A DNA stretch of 64,000 nucleotides from Metellina segmentata. Lineage: Eukaryota > Arthropoda > Arachnida > Araneae > Tetragnathidae. The translations under genes were made by a program, and so were the position numbers. Where the stretch lies: positions 91,300,377 through 91,364,376 of the forward strand of contig OX375878.1 of NCBI GenBank assembly GCA_947359465.1, read 5' to 3'. This document shows positions 56,081 through 64,000 of this stretch, piece after piece. Under the pieces are notes generated by a model, which had not been told where the DNA came from, made no database searches, and worked only from the letters and a program-made list of their open reading frames with translations. Numbering within the stretch: position 1 is the first letter of the stretch; every line of letters starts with the position of its first letter.

Positions 56081-56184
56081 ATGGGATACGAGTAAAGCCA
56101 ATGCAGCGTGAGTCACGTTTGTTCAATGAAGCAAATTGTGTCTATTCGAAATTTGAGTACAAATCTTAAGAACTATGTCATATA

Positions 56185-56803
56185 CACTACCCTACAATAA
56201 TGGACCGGACAGCAAGATGAGAAATAATATATACATTAATAGGGGTATGGTCCCCCACTTGCTGCAATTACACTAGCAACCCTTCGAGGCATATTTCAAC
56301 AAGGTTTTGATACACAGCTATGGGTATTTGTGTCTATTCCTGCTGCAAGAATGTCGCCAACTCAGCTGTAGATTTCGGACGGGGTTTCCTGGTCCGTAAG
56401 CGTCGCTCTAACTCGTCCCACAAATATTCTATGGGGCTTAGGTCGGGTCTCTAAGCAGGCCAGGGAAGACGTTTTACATCCATATCTTGATACTACTACT
56501 TGACATAGGCTGCAACACGACATGGAGCGTTGTTCGGCAACGCTCCAAGCCATGTTGCAGCTGTTGAATTTTGAATCATGTTTTTTTTGTCATGTTGAAT
56601 TTTATGGAAGAACATTGGTCCATTCCATAAAATTGACAGGGCGTAGGAAGAACCTATTGTCCAAAATGTTCATGTAGGCGTCGGCGTTCAATTTACCAGG
56701 TCCTACAATGCAAAGATCCCAAGCCATACCACGAAAAACACCCCCTAACAAATAGTCGGATTTAATGCAAATCCGCTGGCGTCCGGCCCATTATTGTGTG
56801 GTA
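56185..56803 (-). mobile_element. Tc1-like internally deleted element, second copy of the 31286 family
   Basis: The left end CACTACCCTACAATAATGG is flanked by TA. The right end (reverse complement CACAATAATGGGCCGGAC) is worn. Minus-strand relic: DVKRLPWPA, a stop, then RPDLSPIEYLWDELERRL keeps the catalytic Glu that the 31286 copy lost. Frameshifts and an insertion lie near 56570-56640. The N-terminal deletion is the same as in the 31286 element. Confidence 0.88.
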
Positions 56804-58479
56804 TTTTATTTAAAATTGGTGATTAATACTGTTTTATTTTTTAAGCAGGTAAAAAAAAATATTATAATTGCCACCCCTATAATTTATTCAAAAACCGGTT
56901 TAGGTTTCAAAAGCATAAAATACGAAATGGATAATTTGATGTATGTTCAAAAGTATGAAAAAAAAAACATTTTTGTAAAAAGCACGCAGTTTCACTGGAC
57001 GAAACACTTGAACTCATCTCGCATATTTCTAAGCTTACATCGATGTATTTTGAGCCTTATTACATGTAAAATGTCTCCAGTCATTATTTGGAAAATTATT
57101 TACCAAGCATTACCCAAAATACCCTTAAAATGTCGATTTTTTTTTGTCTCAAATTATACTTAATACATTGAAGAATGTTGCTCTAAAGTTTTATATCCCT
57201 GTGATAATTTTAAAATAGTTTTTATTATCTTACTGACTTGGAAATCTGAGGTTTTTCTCACTCTCACCGCTCGTTACTCACAGAAATGATGTTGGATACA
57301 GCAATTTGTCAATGAAACATTTTAGGGTAATGTTTTATAAATGCCAAAGTATCATAGTGTGTGAAAATACGATTAAAGAGGTTGTTTTTCAGTATATTCT
57401 TGATGTATATCAAAGATTGGCAAAAGATGATAGCTTGAAAAAATGCCTTCAATGTGAAATCCACATAGGGAACGTATCTCGTCATAATAATAGTTGGATC
57501 AAGTTTCCAAAGGATATATTTGTATGTCCAAGTATTTATGCTTCATTTTTGTAAGCTTGAGATTAATTTTGTAGTGTTTAAAGCATTCAGAACAGCAAAG
57601 CACTTTTGGAAAAAGCAATGTGAATGCAAATCACAAACTGTGTGCATTGTTGGTAAGAAGAAAAGTGCTTTTACAAATCAGATGACTATCTACAGTTCAG
57701 AATGTTAAACAACTAATTAAATTTGCTAATAGAATTAAAAAAAACTGGCTTATAAAAGGGTAAAATCATGATTTACAAAGTCGGAGTATTATGGGTCGAT
57801 TAGACTTAATTGTCGATTAGAATTTCAACTTTTGCTCAAGATAGAAATTAATATTTTTGTTTGAAGTGATTTAAATATTAATTTTGAACATTGTAAATCA
57901 TTGTTTAAAGATTTAAAATGATTCTTGTTTTTTATTACTAATGAATAACTATTCAAGTATTATTTTCGATTTTTCACGTACTATGCCATGATTAAAGTGC
58001 TAAGGCTTTAATAACTCTTCAAATCACCTGAAATTTTGGAGAGACGTTTATAATGATCCGAGTAATGAAACTAAGGAGGGGATTTTTATTAAAATAAACA
58101 GAAACTTTTAATGAAAATTAAACTTCTGAAAAATCTAAATTGTCATGATTTTTTTTGTTTGTTTTTAGATTTTTCACCTTTGAATTTTTAATTCAATAAC
58201 TACTTGAGATATCAAAAATCCCATCTTTAAAAGTCTTTAAAAGGGTTTTATGAGCATGTTAAGAAAATATGAAGTCAAAATATTGCAAATTAAAGGAGGA
58301 GTAACATTTTAAAAGCTTTTTAAAAATTCACTAAATTTTTAATTTTTTCAAAATTGGGAGGTGATTTAAAAAAAATTTTATCTGAAAAACCTTTATTTAG
58401 ATTCAAGAAGATAAATTGCAACTCAAATATTATTAAAAAACTCATATTTGAGAAATTAGCCCTTTGGATGCCAAGCCCC
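56804..58479. other. No recognisable gene
   Basis: Three + frames (56765-57163, 57306-57554, 57520-57708) are AT-rich coding-like strings with no domain I can name. They could be remnants of an unknown gene or element, or chance. Confidence 0.4.
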
Positions 58480-61400
58480 CTTAATTCTGCAATTGGTGAG
58501 TCCCTAAAAGTAACCTACAAATACGAATGCAAATTCGAATACATGCAGACTGGAATCAAGTAATATGTCTTAAAACTACTAAGTCATCAAAGAAAACATC
58601 GAGAGTTGCAATTTTTAATTCTGTAATATTTGAGTCCCCTACGAAAAAAGACTGCAAATAAAAATACAAATACACGCAGACCAAAACCAAATAATTCTAA
58701 AAATTATTAAATTGTGAAATAAAGCATCAAGTATAGGACAATTTTTAATTCAGCAGTTGGGGAATCATTGAAAACGACAGACAGTAATAAGAATACAAAT
58801 TCAAATACAAGCATATCAAAATCAAATATTTCTAAAAGCTACTAAATCGTCAAAGAAAGCATCAAGGGTTGGAGCAATCTTTAATTCAGTAGTTGGGATA
58901 TCCTACATAACCGACTGCAAATAAGAATACAAATTCAAATACATACAGACCCAAATCAAATATTTTTCAAAACTATAAAGTAATCATAGAAAACATCAAA
59001 GATCAGGGTAGTTTTTAATTCGGTAGTGGGAAGTGCAAATAAAAATCCAAATGCAACCAGACCAAAATCAAATTCAATATAGTAATCTCAAGCCAAAACT
59101 ATGAAATTGATTGGGGAGTCCCTTAAAATAGCCGACAACAAATAAGGATACAAATTCAAATAGATGCAGACGAAAATTAAATAATATTTCTAAAAACTAC
59201 TAAATCGTCAAAGCAAACATCATAGATTGAGGCTTTTTTTTAATTCGGTAATGGCTGATCCTCCCAAAAACAAAAACTACAAATAAGAATACAAATCCAA
59301 ATGAATGCAGACCAAAATCAAATTCAATATAGTACCTCAAACCAAAACAACGGAATTGATTGATGTGTCCCTTAAAATAACCGACTACAAGTAATGACAC
59401 AAATTCAAATAGATGCAGACAAAAATAAAATTATATTTCTAAAAACTACTAAATCGTCAAAGCAAACATCATAGTTTGAGGCTTTTTTTAATTCGGTAAT
59501 GGTTGATCCTCACAAAAACAAAAACTGCAAATAAGAATCCAAATCCAAATGAATGTAGACAAAATCAAATTCAATATAGTACCTCAAACCAAAACAACGG
59601 AATTGATTGGTGAGTCCCTTAAAATAACCGACAACAAATAAGGATACAAATTCAAATAGATGCAGACGAAAATCAGATAATATTTCTAAAAACTACTAAA
59701 TCGTCATAGCAAACATCAAAGTTTGAGGCACTTTTTAATTCGGTAATGGTTGATCCTTCCAAAAACAAAAACTGCAAATAAGAATCCAAATCCAAATGAA
59801 TGCAGACAAAATCAAATTCAATATAGTACCTCAAACCAAAACAACGGAATTGATTGGTGAGTCCCTTAAAATAACCGACAACAAATAAGGATACAAATTC
59901 AATTAGATGCAGACGAAAATCAAATAATATTTCTAAAAACTCCTAAATCGTCAAATCAAACATCAAAGTTTAGGGCACTTTTTAATTCGGAAATGGTTGA
60001 TCCTCCCAAAAACAAAAACTGCAAATAAGAATCCAAATCCAAATGAATGCAGACAAAATCAAATTCAATATAGTACCTCAAACCAAAACAACGGAATTGA
60101 TTGGTGAGTCCCTTAAAATAACCGACAACAAATAAGGATACAAATTCAAATAGATGCAGACGAAAATCAAATAATATTTCTAAAAACTACTAAATCGTCA
60201 AATCAAACATCAAAGTTTAGGGCACTTTTTAATTCGGAAATGGTTGATCCTCCCAAAAACAAAAACTGCAAATAAGAATCCAAATCCAAATGAATGCAGA
60301 CAAAATCAAATTCAATATAGTACCTCAAACCAAAACAACGGAATTGATTGGTGAGTCCCTTAAAATAACCGACAACAAATAAGGATACAAATTCAAATAG
60401 ATGCAGACGAAAATCAAATAATATTTCTAAAAACTACTAAATCGTCAAATCAAACATCAAAGTTTAGGGCACTTTTTAATTCGGAAATGGTTGATCCTCC
60501 CAAAAACAAAAACTGCAAATAAGAATCCAAATCCAAATGAATGCAGACAAAATCAAATTCAATATAGTACCTCAAACCAAAACAACGGAATTGATTGGTG
60601 AGTCCCTTAAAATAACCGACAACAAATAAGGATACAAATTCAAATAGATGCAGACGAAAATCAAATAATATTTCTAAAAACTACTAAATCGTCAAATCAA
60701 ACATCATAGTTTGAGGCTTTTTTTAATTCGGAAATGGTTGATCCTCCCAAAAACAAAAACTGCAAATAAGAATCCAAATCCAAATGAATGCAGACAAAAT
60801 CAAATTCAATATGGTACCTCAAACCAAAACAACGGAATTGATTGGTGAGTCCCTTAAAATAACCGACAACAAATAAGGATACAAATTCAAATAGATGCAG
60901 ACGAAAATCAAATAATATTTCTAAAAACTCCTAAATCGTCAAATCAAACATCAAAGTTTAGGGCACTTTTTAATTCGGAAATGGTTGATCCTTCCAAAAA
61001 CAAAAACTGCAAATAAGAATCCAAATCCAAATGAATGCAGACAAAATCAAATTCAATATAGTACCTCAAACCAAAACAACGGAATTGATTGGTGAGTCCC
61101 TTAAAATAACCGACAACAAATAAGGATACAAATTCAAATAGAGATGCAGACGAAAATCAAATAATATTTCTAAAAACTCCTAAATCGTCAAATCAAACAT
61201 CAAAGTTTAGGGCACTTTTTAATTCGGAAATGGTTGATCCTCCCAAAAACAAAAACTGCAAATAAGAATCCAAATCCAAATGAATGCAGACAAAATCAAA
61301 TTCAATATAGTACCTCAAACCAAAACAACGGAATTGATTGGTGAGTCCCTTAAAATAACCGACAACAAATAAGGATACAAATTCAAATAGATGCAGACGA

Positions 61401-61560
61401 AAATCAAATAATATTTCTAAAAACTACTAAATCGTCAAAGCAAACATCAAAGTTTGAGGCACTTTTTAATTCGGTAATGGTTGATCCTTCCAAAAAGCAA
61501 AAACTGCAAATAAGAATCCAAATCCAAATGAATGCAGACCAAAATCAAATTCAATATAGC
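58480..61560. repeat. Satellite: ~134-bp monomers passing into a 247-bp dimeric array
   Basis: Diverged monomers begin with AATTC at 58483, 58617, 58747, 58883 and 59017 (130-136 bp). From 59242 a 247-bp unit repeats at 59490, 59737, 59984, 60231, 60478, 60725, 60972, 61221 and 61468 with high identity. Each 247-bp unit is a 112-bp truncated plus a 135-137-bp monomer (second half starting AATTGATTGGTGAGTCCC). The array ends at about 61560 in a partial unit. Confidence 0.95.
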
Positions 61561-62343
61561 ATCTCCAAGCAGGGCAGCGAGATTGAAGTGAACAGCCCAC
61601 GACCATTGGCGCTTGTTTTGTGGAGGCATTCCTTGGAGAAAGAAAGCAGTCGAAGGAAAAGAAAGCGAGGAGCAGATAAGGGAAAGAAAAGCGGAAACAT
61701 AAAAGGCAATCAATCAGATACTAGAAAATGAAGAAAATTCCCACGCACTAATGGTGCATGAAATTGCCTTTTGCGGTGTTGGTGGGACATGTGCAGCTTC
61801 ATTGTTTTTTATTCGCCTTTTCTTTTCTCCTGGAGGCTGCTTCGAACGAGTCTGATGTTTTTTCGATGGTGCCCATAAGCTTTGTTCCTCTTGTGATTTT
61901 AACAAACAATGTGCCGCCGCTATCGACTTCGAATTTTTCAATTAATTCACGTGAAACAGAATGGCCCTTTTTTTTTTCTTCCCTGCGTTGGGTCTTGGAA
62001 GTTGTATTTTTGAAATGCTTCTCTTTTTGTTTTTCTTTCGTCTTTTCTTACTTTCTAATGTAGGGTGTTTTTCTGTTTTTGTTTCGTTCTGATATCTCAG
62101 TCTTCTTTCTTTCCTTAAGTGCGTGTGATACTGCTGGTAATCTAATGGTTTATTCAGAAGGGTTTGGCTGTGGACTCGAGAGTTTAGAATGTAAGAATTT
62201 CCGGGGAGCGTTCGGACTGAAATATTTTCGAATTCTCTAATCAGTGTCTTAGCGTTTCGGCATCTTCAGACACCTTTCTAGTCAATAACGAGCTTTTGAC
62301 GGTCGTTATATCCCTTTGACACTTTATAATTGTTATTTTATAT
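61561..62343. other. No recognisable gene
   Basis: A basic 84-codon + frame (61477-61731) begins inside the satellite and is probably fortuitous; a hydrophobic + frame (61758-62063) has no domain I recognise. Confidence 0.45.
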
Positions 62344-62720
62344 ACTGGGTTCGATGTACAAGTTTGCTCCGTTTAGGGCGCTAGGTGGCATTGCATCTCA
62401 AAACCAAAGTGTTATCTATTTCACACGTGAAAAGTTTTGATGCTGTTTGAAAGATGGAATTTCAGCGAGTAATTGTAAAAGAAATTAAGTTATTAGGATG
62501 TGTTTTTTTTTTTTTAATTTGTAAATCACTAAAAATGGCAAAATATAAGGAGCACTTTCGACGCATACTTTTTTATTTCCGAAAAGGCAAGAATACTTCG
62601 CAGACGCAAAAGAAGATGTATGCTGTGTAGGGTGAGGTAACCGTTGACGATTCTACATATCGTATGTGGTTCAGAAAGTTTCGTCTCCTGGATTAGTTCT
62701 TTAGCCAGAAATATTAGAAC
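62344..62720 (+). mobile_element. mariner-like element, 5' part with transposase N-terminal relic
   Basis: ACTGGGTTCGATGTACAAG, then TTGCTCCG, is a plausible mariner terminus. From 62535 the frame reads MAKYKEHFRRILFYFRKGKN, then TYRMWFRKFR, matching the N-terminal HTH of mariner/SETMAR transposases (E.FR..L...F.KGKN......YG......T...WF.KFR). One in-frame stop after KKMYAV and a second after RLLD; the catalytic domain is absent. Confidence 0.72.
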
Positions 62721-64000
62721 TTCTATGAGCGCTGGATTATGTAGCTTCCGGAGAGATGGATAAAGATATTTGGAGAGAGAAGGTATAATTTTGGATGGAG
62801 AAAGAAAGTCTAATTTTTACAAGTCCTTTTCTATCATGACATGAATTACAAATATGAGTACAAACATTTTGATCTTCGTTTACTATTAACAGAAACGCTA
62901 TAATCTTTACTTTAAAGGATTGGTTGAATAAAGCTTCTACCCGTCTTTGTCCCCTACTTAAATTTTAGCCTTATCTGACACTATTGTCCAGTTACTTTGA
63001 AGTAGACATCTCAAGGTTATGTCCTGTCCTTCCTTCCTTCCTTTTCTCGTTTCAAAGGTAGAAAATTCCGTTCAAAAGTTGATGTCATTTGTCCCATTTT
63101 ACTACATTCATTTTCCATTGTTGTGATTCATTGTTTTGAGGGAAATGTTTTGATTCGACATTTTTCCATAAACAGTAAATCACGGTCTTCTCCGAAATAG
63201 GTAAATAAAGTCAGTACGTCTGATGAATCAGACGTTATCATTGTTATTTGAACAAGGCCCGGATTTCATTGATAAAAAATAAATAAAATTATCAATAAAT
63301 TTGCTTAAAAAAGGAAATATGGAACTGAAAATTCAGTTGATATATTTCTATTAGGCAAATTATTATCTAAAACAAATTATATTCTTGCGCTATATGTTCA
63401 GAGTTTCACTTAAGTGTTGCAAAATTTAAACTGAAAGAAATACACTTATTGACTAGAAGTTGTCATAAAAACAGGTAAATTCTTCATTTGTAACAGTACC
63501 ACTACAATTAATCTCTGTTGTACTAGAAAAGTTTTGCCTGAGTAGTTTTTATAAATTTTCTATTTTCGGAGGACCGGTATTTTTTGTCTAAGGAACAAGT
63601 ACCGATCGGCAGACTACAATTTAGGAAAACCTGATTTAGATGGTTTAGATTAGGCATTATTAATCGTTGTAACGAAGGAACTATGAAAACTTTCATCTGC
63701 AGCAGGTCAGCCAACGAGGCGACGCCAGCTGAGGAGCAATAAACCTCCATTATCTGCGAATTTTCAAAATGGAAAAAAGAACATCAATTCCATCGTCAGT
63801 TGGGAGATAGGAGACATCGAATCGTAAATTTTCTCCAATACATAATTTCATTTGTTAGTGTTTGTGATTACGTATGTATATATTTTGCCTTTTTAAACTC
63901 TTGTAATTGGAAGAGCGTTTCCAGTTTCTTCCATTACATTGTTTGGAATGTCCCACCCCCGATTTGAATGTCCAAAAATAAATTGTAGCCTTTAATTTTC
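62721..64000. other. No gene seen
   Basis: AT-rich sequence with only short frames; no repeats of the families in this window recognised. Confidence 0.5.

Overview
This is an AT-rich, repeat-dense window of a eukaryotic, animal-type genome. I saw no operons, ribosome binding sites, rRNA or CRISPR. It carries spliced coding exons with canonical splice sites, pol III (tRNA-like) SINE promoters and relics of many animal DNA transposon superfamilies (Tc1/mariner, pogo/Tigger, hAT, piggyBac, probable Helitron, several MITEs). An arthropod is the most likely source, but the sequence alone does not fix the lineage.

The only convincing host gene is on the + strand: two consecutive coding exons of a cytosolic carboxypeptidase of the AGBL4/CCP6 type (M14 metallopeptidase, tubulin deglutamylase family). 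The penultimate exon (32557-32675) carries the catalytic Glu in YTLEVSF. The terminal exon (36061-36371) carries the LG...LDYY end of the domain and a Lys/Ser/Thr-rich tail. Split codons and splice sites fit exactly (T + AT = Tyr). The 3.4-kb intron between them holds a TTAA-flanked MITE. Upstream exons were not found. A second, weak candidate exon at 29921-30132 resembles an ABCA-type transporter membrane segment.

Layout. 1-23 kb is a SINE thicket: more than 30 copies or fragments of a tRNA-derived family with two alternative heads (A and B), one shared body and two tail types. Many have 10-15 bp target duplications, and several are nested in each other, in a Helitron-like element or in hAT elements. 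Five insertions share the same 5' boundary in the middle of the body, so they form a distinct ~130-145 bp class. The same part holds two Helitron-like ends, a Tigger remnant (5.7-6.3 kb), hAT elements (7.4-7.8, 10.5-11.7 and 19.85-21.43 kb), a LINE C-terminal relic (15.75-16.05 kb) and a dimeric tandem array with CRE-like motifs (9.1-10 kb).

24.3-31 kb holds three unrelated tandem arrays: a 164-bp unit with 4-unit higher-order structure, a ~330-bp unit containing a decayed SINE head, and a ~245-bp unit. A piggyBac derivative with intact TTAA flanks splits one unit of the first array. 31-37 kb is the AGBL4 region with a Tc1-type derivative and the intronic MITE. 37-43.5 kb is AT-rich, almost free of recognisable repeats, with no gene seen. 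43.5-48 kb has two more MITE families and an internally deleted Tc1-like element with a one-frame transposase relic. 48-56 kb is mostly non-coding with small degenerate repeats. 56.2-56.8 kb is a second copy of the 31.3-kb Tc1 derivative. 58.5-61.6 kb is a satellite in which ~134-bp monomers pass into homogenised 247-bp dimers. 62.3-62.7 kb holds a mariner N-terminal relic.

All transposase genes seen are broken, so no autonomous mobile element is present here. No LINE partner able to move the SINEs is intact in the window.
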